Shown here: piece by piece, positions 34,160 through 43,488 of the stretch
Numbering within the stretch: the first letter of the stretch is position 1
Layout of the letters: every line of letters begins with the position of its first letter
Source of the DNA: Brevibacillus antibioticus
GTDB lineage: Bacteria > Bacillota > Bacilli > Brevibacillales > Brevibacillaceae
Length of the DNA stretch: 64,000 nucleotides
Reading direction: 5' to 3'
Assembly: GCF_005217615.1 (NCBI RefSeq)
Contig: NZ_SZNK01000001.1
Coordinates: 3,970,001 to 4,034,000, forward strand
Translations under genes and position numbers: made by a program
Notes under the pieces: model-generated
What the model was told of the DNA's origin: nothing
Databases searched by the model: none
The model's input: only the letters and a program-made list of their open reading frames with translations

Positions 34160-35749
34160 TTACCCCTGTTCGGCCTGGAGAAAATACGCTGTGCTCCTTT
34201 GAATCGTATGCTCTCTGCCAAAAGGTCCCCATGGGTCCCATTCGTGATTGGCTGGATGGTACACTTTGTTTTCCCGTACCGCACGCAAGTCTCTCCACAG
34301 CGGATTGTTCCACAGCGCTGCCACATGCTCCCGTTCGCTCCAGAACACGATGATTCGCTCCGGGTTCAATTCGATCAGATCGTTGAGCGCATGTGGTTTA
34401 TAGGCTGCGTGGGTCACATTCGGATCAGGCGCAAATCCAAGCTTGTGATAAAACAAGTCAGCGAGGGCGTGCCCCTCAACACCATACAGGCGCACCTCAT
34501 CCGCAAGGACGCGAATCATCGTCCATTCACCCATGCGTGTAACTGGCAACAGCGCATCTCTTGCTTGTTTTTCCACTTTGTCGATGTGCTTGATGATTTT
34601 CTCTGCCTGACTCTCTTTTCTGAAGAGCGTTGCCAATCTGGTTTGGTAGTCTATCCAGTTCGGATAGCGGTCAAAGGAAACTGTTCCTTTTATTTTCTCC
34701 CAGTCTCCTGCCTCCCGATTGTGGAAAAAATTCATTCTGACAATCACATCAGGCGATAAAGTCAAAATTTCTTTCGGATCGATTAACTTCTCTGCATTCA
34801 GTGCTTTTGTCCCGCGCAGCTTTTGCTGCAAATAAGAAGGAAAGCCCGTCCTCGTTTCAAAATAGTTCGGGAAGGAGGGCGCAGCAATCGGCTGAATGCC
34901 CATCGCAAGAAAATGATCCTGCAAAAACAGCTTGCTGACCACGACTACCCGCTGGTCACCTTGCTTCATATAAATTTGCGGCGACAATCCTTCGCGTTTT
35001 TTGAAGAGTCTACTAAAATACAGCTCATCGGCATAACCAACGTTACGAGCTACATCCTTCACGCTTCCTCCGGAATGGGCAAGCAGCTCCTTGGCATGCT
35101 CCATCCGCAGCCCAGTTAAATACTCCCCAGGTGTCATTCCCGTCGCACGTTTAAAAGCACGGCAATAAGAGCTGGGGGTCAACCCCGCCAGTTTCGGCAA
35201 GCTTCCCAATTCCAGTGACTCACGGTAGTGTTTTTGCATGTAAGCGATGGTCTCCTCAATCGCTCCAATGCCCTTTTCCTCTTTCTTTTTCTGTTCATCA
35301 TGAACAGTACCAAGCAGCTCATAGAGCAGCGCTTGGCTCCGCAAAAAAGAAGAGTAGTCCCGCTGCCGTGTCAATTGCGAGAGCTCCTCCAATACCGTCA
35401 GAAATGAGGCAGGAGTAGAGACAGTCAAAACCTTGACTTCTTTCCTCTCAGGAGCGCTCTCGTGCTGATTGCGTCTCGCTTCCACGTAATGCAGCCTGTA
35501 TATGTGCAACGGTCCTGATTGACACCTCAGTTCTTCTATCTTCGTCGTCGGGTGCAACAACAAGAGCTTTCCGGCGTCGAGCAGCTGCTTTTGACCATCA
35601 ACCGTAATCTCTGCACTTCCTTCTGCCACATAGCAAAGGACATGGGTGTTTACCTCCACCTGACGCAGGTGAAAATTGTTCAATCGCTGTTTGCGAAAGG
35701 CGGTCATCAAAAAGCCAGGATAATCTTGATTAATCGTCAACAGACTCAC
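34160..35749 (-). CDS. btr: Btr-like AraC-family activator fused to a siderophore-binding domain
   Basis: This 529-residue protein has the same length and layout as Bacillus Btr. An N-terminal cupin-like arm (about 1-110) is followed by an AraC/XylS double helix-turn-helix at about residues 165-265 (IAYMQKHYRESLELGSLPKLAGLTPSSYCRAFKRATGMTPGEYLTGLRMEHAKELL; SVKDVARNVGYADELYFSRLFKKREGLSPQIY). A cytoplasmic substrate-binding-protein domain (about 270-529) follows: LGT-like FLAMGIQPIAAPSFP, LIDPKEILTLSPDVIVRM. Btr senses imported ferri-siderophore directly and activates the uptake genes. Here it sits between the permease operon and a binding-protein gene, consistent with that role. Confidence 0.87.
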   Translation of the reverse strand: MSLLTINQDYPGFLMTAFRKQRLNNFHLRQVEVNTHVLCYVAEGSAEITVDGQKQLLDAGKLLLLHPTTKIEELRCQSGPLHIYRLHYVEARRNQHESAPERKEVKVLTVSTPASFLTVLEELSQLTRQRDYSSFLRSQALLYELLGTVHDEQKKKEEKGIGAIEETIAYMQKHYRESLELGSLPKLAGLTPSSYCRAFKRATGMTPGEYLTGLRMEHAKELLAHSGGSVKDVARNVGYADELYFSRLFKKREGLSPQIYMKQGDQRVVVVSKLFLQDHFLAMGIQPIAAPSFPNYFETRTGFPSYLQQKLRGTKALNAEKLIDPKEILTLSPDVIVRMNFFHNREAGDWEKIKGTVSFDRYPNWIDYQTRLATLFRKESQAEKIIKHIDKVEKQARDALLPVTRMGEWTMIRVLADEVRLYGVEGHALADLFYHKLGFAPDPNVTHAAYKPHALNDLIELNPERIIVFWSEREHVAALWNNPLWRDLRAVRENKVYHPANHEWDPWGPFGREHTIQRSTAYFLQAEQG

Positions 35750-35773
35750 ATCCTTCTATCACCGGAAATAGCA

Positions 35774-35816
35774 AGAAAAAGTAGACAAGCTGATTGCCAG
35801 AATCAGCCTGTTCTAC
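35774..35816 (-). terminator. Terminator of the siderophore permease operon
   Basis: GTAGACAAGCTGATT (35781-35795) pairs with AATCAGCCTGTTCTAC (35801-35816), imperfectly, and TTTTTCTTGC follows on the minus strand. Confidence 0.8.
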
Positions 35817-35863
35817 TTTCATCATGTTGGAGATCTTTGTATTTGGCAAGTATTTGCCTACGT

Positions 35864-37945
35864 CTATTGTGAGGAACGATTCGAACGGAACATCAGCAAG
35901 AACAGATATGGCGAGCCTAGCAACGCCACCACTACCCCCGCCGGAATATCTTTCGGGATCATGACGATCCTTCCCAGCAAATCAGATGCAGCCAGCAATA
36001 CAGCTCCAAGCATAGCGGAGACAACAATGGCACGGCGATGATGAGGTCCAACCAGCATACTGGCTGCATGGGGAGCGAGAAGACCGATAAATCCTACGGC
36101 TCCGACACTAGCAACTGCCGCTGAAGCGAGCAACACGGCAATGACTGCCACAGACAACCTCGTCATCCGCACCTTTAACCCCAATCCAGTCGAGCTCTCG
36201 TCGTTAAATGACAAGAGGTCCACCCGACGACCTAACCACCACGCGATCGGAGCTAAAACGAGGATCGCAGGCAACAGGCGGCCTACTTCCATCCATCCCC
36301 GCCCGTATGTACTTCCTGCCAGCCAAGTGAGTGCAGGCGCTGCCAAGATCATCGAATGTACGATTAAGATATTGATGAGTGCGGCACCTGCGGCAGACAC
36401 CGCAATACCTACAAGGGTTAATATGATGGGATTGAGTTCCCTTCTCCAAGAGACCGCGTACACAATCGCAGCAGAGATGATCCCCCCTGCAACAGCCCCT
36501 AGCGGCATCCAAGCCGAGAGTTGAGGAAACACGAGGAGCACGATAATCGCCCCTACACCCGCACCACTCGTGACACCGACAATCTGCGGATCAGCCAGTG
36601 GATTACGTACTGCACTCTGCATGAGACTTCCGCTGATCGCGAGTGCCACACCTGCCAACATCGCTGTCAACAGTCGCGGCATCCGAAGCTCCAACACCAA
36701 TTGACTGTACATCTCGTTTCCTTGTCCCATAAAAATGGCGATGATCTCTGTCCACGGCAGGTACAAGTTTCCGCTAGACAAGCTGAGCATCCAAACGACC
36801 ACGAGCAACACAGCAAGCGTGGATACAATCAACGGATACGAAACTTTGCGTTGTGCTCCACCTACACTCATCGAGCCTCCAGTTCCAGCACTCATACTGC
36901 GCGACACACGCAAAGCCAGCCAGATCAACCATGGGCCACCAATAGCAGCCGTGATGGCTCCTGCCGGAAGTTCACCATAATGATTGATAAACATACGTGC
37001 AATCGTATCAGAACCAACAAGCAGCGCTGCCCCCCAGATGGCACATAACGGCAGCAGCCATCTATGCTGCGTGATACCAGACAAGCGCACTAGATGCGGA
37101 GCCACGAGTCCGATGAAACCGATAGGCCCGACCACGCTGACACTGACGCATGTAACCAAGATCGCAATAAACATGGTGAAAAGCCGTATTTTCGCCACCT
37201 TTTGCCCCAAGGATTTCGCCGTTTCTTCATGAAGGCTAAGTACATCAAGCTGCCTGGCCATAAAAAAGCTGACCAAAATCCCAGCTACAATCCATGGCCA
37301 ACTGAATTCTACACCCGACCAGTCATTTTGCTTCAGGGAGCCCGAGCCCCAGAGGAAAATGCCATTTGTCGTTTCTTCGTTAAACAAGATGATGGCACTC
37401 GTCAAGGAGGAGTACACCAAGGTGACGATCATCCCGGACAATGCCACACGCACAGGTGTGCCTTTTCGCCCACCAGACATGAAGTATACGGTAACGGCTG
37501 CGAGTATTCCGCCCGCCATCGCAAATGGAAGCGGGTGGTCATGCAAGAATGATGGCCAAAAAACCATTCCGAACACCACGAAGAAATAGGCACCCGCATT
37601 TACGCCCAATGTCGTTTCCGAAGCGAGCGGGTTTCGTGTCACTGTCTGCATCAAAGCTCCGGCAATAGCCAATGCTGCACCAGACAAAAGCCCCATGACC
37701 GTTCTCGGAAGCCTGACACCTTGTATCATATGGTGATCGGAAATGTCTTGCGGAGCAATAATGGCCTGAATAACAGAACGCAGAGAAATGTCTGCCATCC
37801 CTTGTGTCAAACTGACAAATGTAAGCACTAACAGAGCGACAAATCCACTTCCTAACATCAAGAACAATCTCCAGCCCCCTCTTGGTGAGGAAGTGGCTGG
37901 AGTGATGTCAGATCGTGTAAACATTTTATTTTTGGCTAAACTCAT
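35864..37945 (-). CDS. Fused double FecCD permease for iron-siderophore import (FhuB-like)
   Basis: At 693 residues this protein is twice the normal length of a FecCD permease. Two homologous halves each carry the signature RLPRTVMGLLSGAALAIAGALMQTVTRNPLA (about 80-110) and LRMPRLLTAMLAGVALAISGSLMQSAVRNPLADP (about 420-455). Each also has the late motif GPIGFIGLVAPHLVR or GAVGFIGLLAPHAAS, which contacts the ATPase. About 20 membrane helices are expected, so one chain replaces the usual two-subunit channel. Its start overlaps the upstream binding-protein stop by one base (TAATG). No ATP-binding subunit is encoded nearby, so a shared ATPase must be supplied from elsewhere. Confidence 0.9.
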   Translation of the reverse strand: MSLAKNKMFTRSDITPATSSPRGGWRLFLMLGSGFVALLVLTFVSLTQGMADISLRSVIQAIIAPQDISDHHMIQGVRLPRTVMGLLSGAALAIAGALMQTVTRNPLASETTLGVNAGAYFFVVFGMVFWPSFLHDHPLPFAMAGGILAAVTVYFMSGGRKGTPVRVALSGMIVTLVYSSLTSAIILFNEETTNGIFLWGSGSLKQNDWSGVEFSWPWIVAGILVSFFMARQLDVLSLHEETAKSLGQKVAKIRLFTMFIAILVTCVSVSVVGPIGFIGLVAPHLVRLSGITQHRWLLPLCAIWGAALLVGSDTIARMFINHYGELPAGAITAAIGGPWLIWLALRVSRSMSAGTGGSMSVGGAQRKVSYPLIVSTLAVLLVVVWMLSLSSGNLYLPWTEIIAIFMGQGNEMYSQLVLELRMPRLLTAMLAGVALAISGSLMQSAVRNPLADPQIVGVTSGAGVGAIIVLLVFPQLSAWMPLGAVAGGIISAAIVYAVSWRRELNPIILTLVGIAVSAAGAALINILIVHSMILAAPALTWLAGSTYGRGWMEVGRLLPAILVLAPIAWWLGRRVDLLSFNDESSTGLGLKVRMTRLSVAVIAVLLASAAVASVGAVGFIGLLAPHAASMLVGPHHRRAIVVSAMLGAVLLAASDLLGRIVMIPKDIPAGVVVALLGSPYLFLLMFRSNRSSQ

Positions 37946-38964
37946 TATTTTGCCAACAGATCAACAGCTTTATTCGCGAGAATCTTTGCAGACATGGTAC
38001 CACCATACGGCCACAAATCTCCGCCCAGAGCATAGACGCGATTTTCTTTCACAAAAGTAAGGCCGTTCCAAACCGGGTTGTTTTTCAATTGATTCTCAAT
38101 CACGTTGTCATCATCTTGAATGATATGGAGGAAATTCGCATCCTGTAACGCTGGAAGTGCCTCTACATCTGCCAGTGTCAATCCTGTTTGCTCAAATTTC
38201 TTTGGCTTATACTTATTTGTCAGACCAATATTTATCAAGATGCTTGCAGCTGTAGAGTTGTCCGTAGACAAGCGGAATTCTACTGCATTTTGGCTGCTGT
38301 AGCCCATTGCGAGGACAAATGGAACTTTATCTGCACCGGCTTTTGTCAGCTTTTCTTTTGCTTCCGCATAGGTCTTGTCGAGGTCTTTCAAAGCGGCTTC
38401 AGCTTCTGCATTTTTACCTGTAATATCCGCAATTTGCTTGAAAATCTCGATCATTCGATCATACTGTGATCCCTGACCTTCAGCAGGATTCGTATCAAAA
38501 GCAATCGTTGGCGCAATTTTGCTCATTTCATCGTAATTCGCTTCTACATTTCGTTTAATACCGATAATCAAATCTGGCTTCAACATCATGATCGATTCCA
38601 GGTTTGGGGAAGTACGACTCCCGACATCCACTACTTCTGGAGCAATCTCCACAGGGAGTTTGACCCATTTTTTCATATTTGGAATATCTGCAATCCCTAC
38701 AGGCTGAATACCAAGAGCCAACAAATGCTCTGCTGAGCTCCATTCCAATGCAACGATACGCTTAGGAGTGCCTTTGATGGTCGATTCTCCCATCATGTGC
38801 TTCACTGTACGCACTTGCTCTTCAGCCGGCTTCGCCGCGTCAGGCTGAGCAGTAGCAGCTTGGTTGGAACCAGATTGTGCAGTTGTCCCTGCATTGCCGC
38901 AAGCAGCGAGTAACAGCATTGCAGACATAAATACAAGCATCACTGGTAGTTTCATAAGACGCAT
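37945..38964 (-). CDS. Iron-siderophore-binding lipoprotein
   Basis: This 339-residue protein has lipobox AMLLLAACG (Cys near residue 22) and a linker rich in Ala, Thr and Gln. The FecB-like fold shows VRTVKHMMGESTIKGTPKRIVALEWSSAEHLLALGIQPVGIAD and NLESIMMLKPDLIIGIKRNVEANYDEMSKIAPTIAFD. The ATG has AGGGGG nine bases upstream. It is first in a two-gene operon with the fused permease and lies behind a near-perfect Fur box. It resembles the binding protein at 33023-34042 in layout, so two receptors may feed one permease. Confidence 0.88.
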   Translation of the reverse strand: MRLMKLPVMLVFMSAMLLLAACGNAGTTAQSGSNQAATAQPDAAKPAEEQVRTVKHMMGESTIKGTPKRIVALEWSSAEHLLALGIQPVGIADIPNMKKWVKLPVEIAPEVVDVGSRTSPNLESIMMLKPDLIIGIKRNVEANYDEMSKIAPTIAFDTNPAEGQGSQYDRMIEIFKQIADITGKNAEAEAALKDLDKTYAEAKEKLTKAGADKVPFVLAMGYSSQNAVEFRLSTDNSTAASILINIGLTNKYKPKKFEQTGLTLADVEALPALQDANFLHIIQDDDNVIENQLKNNPVWNGLTFVKENRVYALGGDLWPYGGTMSAKILANKAVDLLAK

Positions 38965-39052
38965 GAAAAAATTCCCCCTACTTTTCTAGGTGTTACTTCA
39001 ATTGAAAAGGATGTTGCATGATGGTCATGATTTCCAATCAACCATTGATTAT

Positions 39053-39071
39053 GATAATGATTATCATTATC
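39053..39071. promoter_or_regulatory. Fur box, near-perfect
   Basis: GATAATGATTATCATTATC matches the 19-bp Fur consensus in every position but the centre, about 90 bases upstream of the binding-protein start. Confidence 0.88.
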
Positions 39072-39148
39072 TTTGTCAACGGTGGGATGTGTTCAAAGTC
39101 TTAAAAAATCTCCAGACTCAGAAAAATTCGTTTTAGACTGAACCCGAA

Positions 39149-39208
39149 TAATAAAACAGCAGCGACCTAGGACTTGAAAAAAGTCTTAGACTCGCCGCTG
39201 TTTTATTA
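39149..39208. repeat. 26-bp imperfect hairpin
   Basis: taataaaacagcagcgacct... (39149-39174) pairs with 39181-39208 with few mismatches and a short A-rich loop. It stands about 80 bases behind the Fur box on the far side from the gene. It could terminate transcription from either side, but no gene ends nearby. Confidence 0.55.
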
Positions 39209-39563
39209 CGCTATCGATCCCGTTGGTTGAACGAAACTCATTATTTGCGCTTATAGTTCCTGCCGTTAAGTTAATTCAATAGCCGATTTTAGACAACGTT
39301 CTGTTGGCTAACCTCATGAAGTTGCTTAAAGTTGCTAACGGGAATCGTTAGAAATACGATGATTAAGCATATTGCCATACGAGCTGTCCTTTTGGCGCTC
39401 TAGGTTTAAAGGCGGAGGCTCTTCTAGACTTAAGTCCAGTTCTTATTCAAGCCAAAGTCCGTTACCAAATCTTTCTAACCACTGTACGATTAATGTACAA
39501 ACGGATCACGTAATTTGAAATGACGATCTGTTTAGCATATGCAGAAGAAAGGAAGATAAACGT
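39209..39563. other. 355-base gap, no gene seen
   Basis: No reading frame with a ribosome site and no recognised RNA or repeat could be supported. It presumably holds the promoter of the following lipoprotein gene. Confidence 0.5.
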
Positions 39564-40379
39564 TTGAACAACAAAATGAAGTTAGTAATGATTCTCCTGG
39601 CCGCTGCCAGTATCGGAATCGCTGGATGTACGAAGGAATCCTCCGTCACTAGTACACAAAGCTCGTCCCAGCAAAACGCTTCTATACCGACGAACACAAT
39701 TGCAAATTCAGAAACATCGGACATTAAGAATGTCTCGAATGCAGGAAAAGGAGATATTTCTCAAATAGATGTAACTAACATTCATTCCCTAAAAATTCAG
39801 AGTAACGCTGCTATGGTTAAAGTCATAGGAGACAAACAAATCAATCAAGCAGAATGGGAATTATCTATGGGCGATTCAAAAGAAATGGATACCAACGTGA
39901 CTACGTTGATCCAAGATGGAACATTACAAATTATGCTTAAACAGGAACAAAAGAAGTTGATAAATACGGAGCCATTGCCATCCTTAACGATCCGTCTTCC
40001 TTATAAAGACTTCAAATCCCTTGAGATAGATAATGAAGTTGGCAACATATTCATTGAGTCAGAATTGTCGGTCCAACATTTAAATGTGAGCAGCAATGCT
40101 GGCAACATTACCGTAACGGATGTAATTGGCAAGGAAAGCAGTAACATATCTACTAACCTTGGAAACGTAGAATTCGCTCTACCGGATCAATTAGCACCTC
40201 TATATGTAAGTTTATCAACTGAAATGGGGAATATTGATAATCAGGTTAATCTTGAAAAAGCAACAAATACCACATCGGTTGTTTCCAAAGAACTCCATGG
40301 ATATGTGGGTGAGGCTCAATCCGAGAATGCAACGCTCAACATTTCCACACAAGTGGGCGAAATTCTATTCAAAAAATAA
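39564..40379 (+). CDS. DUF4097-like lipoprotein
   Basis: This 271-residue protein has a TTG start seven bases behind AAAGGAAG; the next ATG is codon 5. It has lipobox IGIAGC (Cys near residue 22) and a Ser/Thr/Gln-rich linker to about residue 60. The domain that follows is all-beta with repeated short strands (NIHSLKIQSNAAMVKVIGD, FKSLEIDNEVGNIFIES, LNVSSNAGNITVTDV, ISTNLGNVEFALP, STEMGNIDNQV). The recurring xGNI words at 18-22-residue spacing are the DUF4097 adhesin-like beta-helix pattern. It should be anchored outside the membrane. Function is unknown and it is monocistronic. Confidence 0.75.
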   Translation: MNNKMKLVMILLAAASIGIAGCTKESSVTSTQSSSQQNASIPTNTIANSETSDIKNVSNAGKGDISQIDVTNIHSLKIQSNAAMVKVIGDKQINQAEWELSMGDSKEMDTNVTTLIQDGTLQIMLKQEQKKLINTEPLPSLTIRLPYKDFKSLEIDNEVGNIFIESELSVQHLNVSSNAGNITVTDVIGKESSNISTNLGNVEFALPDQLAPLYVSLSTEMGNIDNQVNLEKATNTTSVVSKELHGYVGEAQSENATLNISTQVGEILFKK

Positions 40380-40391
40380 GTGTCATCATCG

Positions 40392-40426
40392 TACCAGGCT
40401 TGCCATAATCATGATCAGGCCTGGTA
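40392..40426 (+). terminator. Possible terminator of the DUF4097 gene
   Basis: TACCAGGC pairs with GCCTGGTA over 19 bases, 12 bases behind the stop; the T-run is poor. The following roughly 225 bases to 40652 show no gene. Confidence 0.5.
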
Positions 40427-40652
40427 TTATTAGCATCCATTATTAGATCAACAGACAGATGTTCATTGATAATAGAGTTTTAGACTAATTCATCGAACCC
40501 GTAAAATCAAACCGCTAATTGTACGGATGCATAAACACTTCGTACTGAATCCGACGTTCTTCATGTTACTGCCTTAAATAGTTGATATCGGTTCCTCTTT
40601 CAACAATATCATCGTTCAAAACCAAAGCCTTATGATCGTGATAAAACGTAAA

Positions 40653-40698
40653 GGGGCTATCTAGAAAGTCAATCTACGCCGACTTTCTAGATAGCCTC
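40653..40698 (-). terminator. 18-bp hairpin behind the secreted repeat-domain gene
   Basis: ggggctatctagaaagtc (40653-40670) pairs with 40681-40698 with one G-T pair. It is almost the same as the hairpin at 450-495 behind the frameshifted paralogue. Confidence 0.65.
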
Positions 40699-40749
40699 AC
40701 TCCAAAACAACTTTGGCATCTCAACAGGTTCAGTCTACAACACTAATTC

Positions 40750-41373
40750 CTAGAGCTCTTGCTTCTTCGTAGGAATAATCTCTCCCGTTTTCGCATCTAT
40801 TCCAATAGTGATAGATTGTTTGGGATCTTTTCCAGTAAACGTAAGGTTATATCTGCTAAATTTACCTACAAAGTTGTCTACAATATTGGCACTTGAAATC
40901 ACATAGGATTTTGCTTCTGGATGTGAGGCATAGAATTTATCTACCCCGGGTTTTACATTTGGGTATGATAGAACTGTAGCAGCATCCAATGATTGTATGG
41001 TATAGCTGAGGTTCCCCGTTTTCGAATCTATTGCAAAGTGAAAAAAGTTTTTTGAATCTTTTTCAAGTCTAATAACATACTTATCATACTCACCTTTTGA
41101 AACCACATCTTGATAAGCACTGATCTCATAAGATTTCGTTTCTGAAAACTGTGCATAGACGTTATCGATTGCTGCTTTCACAGCCTTGTCGGCAAGAGCT
41201 TCGGAAGCTGAGAGCTTTTTGTAAGTTCCTGCATACAATTCTTGATTTTGAGCTACAGTCTTTTGAGTTGGGTTTTCATTTGCACTTACTACTAAAGCTC
41301 CAGATAGGGAAATCGCAGTAGCCAATCCTAAAGCTGCCAAACGTACGGATGTTTTTTTAAGGTTTATTTTCAT
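40750..41373 (-). CDS. Secreted protein with two PepSY-like modules, unknown function
   Basis: This 207-residue protein has a Sec signal (KTSVRLAALGLATAISLSGALVVSA, cleavage near residue 31). Two homologous modules follow of about 75 residues. Module one has ETKSYEISAYQDVVSKGEYDKYVIRLEKDS then IDSKTGNLSYTIQ. Module two has EAKSYVISSANIVDNFVGKFSRYNLTFTGKD then IDAKTGEIIPTK. The strand-turn word (D-x-KTGxL/I) after a central helix resembles PepSY-type inhibitor domains; this is a pattern resemblance only. It is the intact copy of the frameshifted gene at the window start, with the same downstream hairpin, so one copy may now be sufficient. Confidence 0.75.
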   Translation of the reverse strand: MKINLKKTSVRLAALGLATAISLSGALVVSANENPTQKTVAQNQELYAGTYKKLSASEALADKAVKAAIDNVYAQFSETKSYEISAYQDVVSKGEYDKYVIRLEKDSKNFFHFAIDSKTGNLSYTIQSLDAATVLSYPNVKPGVDKFYASHPEAKSYVISSANIVDNFVGKFSRYNLTFTGKDPKQSITIGIDAKTGEIIPTKKQEL

Positions 41374-41550
41374 ACCAATTCTCCTTCACGTTTATGATTT
41401 TCTTTCCTAGGTATAAGTTAGAAAAAACTTCTAAAATATATAGTGGGATAAACTTAAAATTTTTATTAAAGTTCTTTGGTCATATAGCTTATCCCATGTT
41501 TTTGTCCTTTTAGCAAGTTGAATGGTCCTTTGCTTATAACGGTCCGTTTA

Positions 41551-41584
41551 AAAGACAAAAAATCCCCCTCTAATGAGGAGGATT
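41551..41584 (-). terminator. Terminator of the BceAB-type operon
   Basis: On the minus strand AATCCTCCTC, ATTA, GAGGGGGATT, then TTTTTTGTC, 13 bases behind the permease stop. Confidence 0.88.
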
Positions 41585-41597
41585 TCTTCAATTAACA

Positions 41598-43475
41598 TTA
41601 CGCTTCTTTTGGCAACACAATTCCACGATAAAGCTGAACCGTAATGTAATAGTAAATCGCATAGATCACAACGAAAATCAGCGTTGGAATCCAGATGTTC
41701 AGATACGGATCCAAAAGGATGAACGAGAACATCTCCATACCGAGCAATACGTGCATCAGACCGATGATCGCTGGGAAAATGAATACCATGAACAGCTCTT
41801 TATAGATCGAACCTACGAGCAATGATTGACGTACGCCGATTTTTCTCAGCATGCTGTAACGGTCTTTGTCACGGGAAGCACCGGACAAGATTTTGAACAT
41901 CAGGCAGCTCGCCATCATTGCCAGGAAAGCAATTCCGAGGAAGAAGCCCATGAACATCGTTCCGCTTGTGAAAATATACATGCCCGCATACGTGCTGTAT
42001 TTGGAAGAAGTGTATACGTCTTTCGCTTCCACATTGGTGATAGACCCAATCAGTTGCTTTTGACGTTCATCCATTGCTTTTAATTCTTGCGTGTATTTCA
42101 AATAGTCGTCAACCTGGGCAAGGAGAACCTTGTGTTCACTTCCAGCGGTTTTCTCATACGTCGCCTTATCCACAACTAGAACAGATTTGCCCTCAATCAT
42201 CTGGTAGTTAATAAAATTGGTGAACATCGCTTTGTCCCAATCCTCGGGAATAGCATCGTATTTACTTTTGTCTTCTTTTGACGCACTTACGATATACGCC
42301 TCTTTCGGAAGCGGATCTGTCACAAGCTTAGGCTTGTTGTCAGCAGAGTAATCTTGAATGCTGTTCGTGGAAATCAGCAGCGGGTTTGCCAGCAAGTCTT
42401 CCTTCAAGTAGTAATACGCCTTGTCGTCGACTTTGTATCGATACGTATTTTGCTCCAGGACGTTCATTTTTTTCAGTGCCTGATAATCCGCTTCAACCGG
42501 ATCATGCAGATTCATGTCATACACATGGAACACCGTAGTAAACAAATTGACGTTTTGCTGGAAGGCTAAGCCCCCTGCCATCGCCCCGACACCAAGCCCG
42601 ATCAGCATGGCTACTGTGCCAAGGATTTTGGTCAGGTTGTTCACCCGAAAGCGCAGCTGAGCAAAGGTAAATGCGTTCAACTTGCTATCATTTAGCTTTT
42701 TATTTTTCTTCAAAGCCTGTACAAGAACTGGCAACAGCGAGATGAAAATCAAGTACGTCCCGATTGTGCATGAAATCGCCCCGACGATAAATCCGGGTGC
42801 TTGCAGGTACATAAGCAAGTGCAAGCATGTATAGCCTAGAGCCAACAGGATAACTCCAAGAATGGCTACCAACACCGCTCCGATTCCTTTTGACTTGATT
42901 TTGTCATTTTGCTGCTCGGCACGGATAAGAGCGAGCTCAGTAGCACGAGCCAGACGAATGGCATTAATCGTGGAGGTGATCAGAAAAAGTACGAGGAAGA
43001 ATCCCCATGTCATCAACATTGCCGGCAGATAAAAAGCATAGTAACCCGCTGTCGAAATCTCCAACAGATTCATGAGCAAGACACCGATGCCACTCGCGAG
43101 CGCAATACCGACGAGGCTACCGATCACCAGGGAAACGATCCCCATCGTCAATGTTTCCAGGAACAAAATCTGGCTGATTTTCCCCTTCTTCGCTCCTAAG
43201 ACCATGTACATTCCGAGCTCTTTGCGCCGCAGCGAAAGCAGGAATGAGTTGGCATAGAAAATATAGAAAATCGTGATAAACGCCAGCAGGAATGCCCCTA
43301 CATTGAAAACGATCTGAATCGAAGAAATCATCGCGTTGTTTTTCGTGTAATCAGAATTGAGGGCAAGCGTCTGGAACATGTAAAAAATCGAAATGGAGAT
43401 GACCAGACCCACGAGCAGAACCAGATAGTCCTTCATCATCTTCCGCATACTGGACATAGATAGCTTGAAAAGCAT
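41598..43475 (-). CDS. BceB-type ABC transporter permease (antimicrobial-peptide resistance family)
   Basis: This is a 625-residue FtsX-family permease with ten expected membrane helices and one large extracellular loop (about residues 305-505) between helices seven and eight, the hallmark of BceB/VraG/YxdM transporters. The start FKLSMSSMRKMMKDYLVLLVGLVISISIFYMFQTLA and SLRRKELGMYMVLGAKKGKISQILFLETLTMGIVSLVIGSLVG are typical. The C-terminal motif SRDKDRYSMLRKIGVRQSLLVGSIYKELFMVFIFPAIIGLMHVLLGM is the FtsX core. Such transporters free cell-wall lipid intermediates from peptide antibiotics and signal to a partner BceS kinase. It is 13 bases behind its ATPase gene. Confidence 0.88.
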   Translation of the reverse strand: MLFKLSMSSMRKMMKDYLVLLVGLVISISIFYMFQTLALNSDYTKNNAMISSIQIVFNVGAFLLAFITIFYIFYANSFLLSLRRKELGMYMVLGAKKGKISQILFLETLTMGIVSLVIGSLVGIALASGIGVLLMNLLEISTAGYYAFYLPAMLMTWGFFLVLFLITSTINAIRLARATELALIRAEQQNDKIKSKGIGAVLVAILGVILLALGYTCLHLLMYLQAPGFIVGAISCTIGTYLIFISLLPVLVQALKKNKKLNDSKLNAFTFAQLRFRVNNLTKILGTVAMLIGLGVGAMAGGLAFQQNVNLFTTVFHVYDMNLHDPVEADYQALKKMNVLEQNTYRYKVDDKAYYYLKEDLLANPLLISTNSIQDYSADNKPKLVTDPLPKEAYIVSASKEDKSKYDAIPEDWDKAMFTNFINYQMIEGKSVLVVDKATYEKTAGSEHKVLLAQVDDYLKYTQELKAMDERQKQLIGSITNVEAKDVYTSSKYSTYAGMYIFTSGTMFMGFFLGIAFLAMMASCLMFKILSGASRDKDRYSMLRKIGVRQSLLVGSIYKELFMVFIFPAIIGLMHVLLGMEMFSFILLDPYLNIWIPTLIFVVIYAIYYYITVQLYRGIVLPKEA

Positions 43476-43488
43476 GAAACGTTACCTC

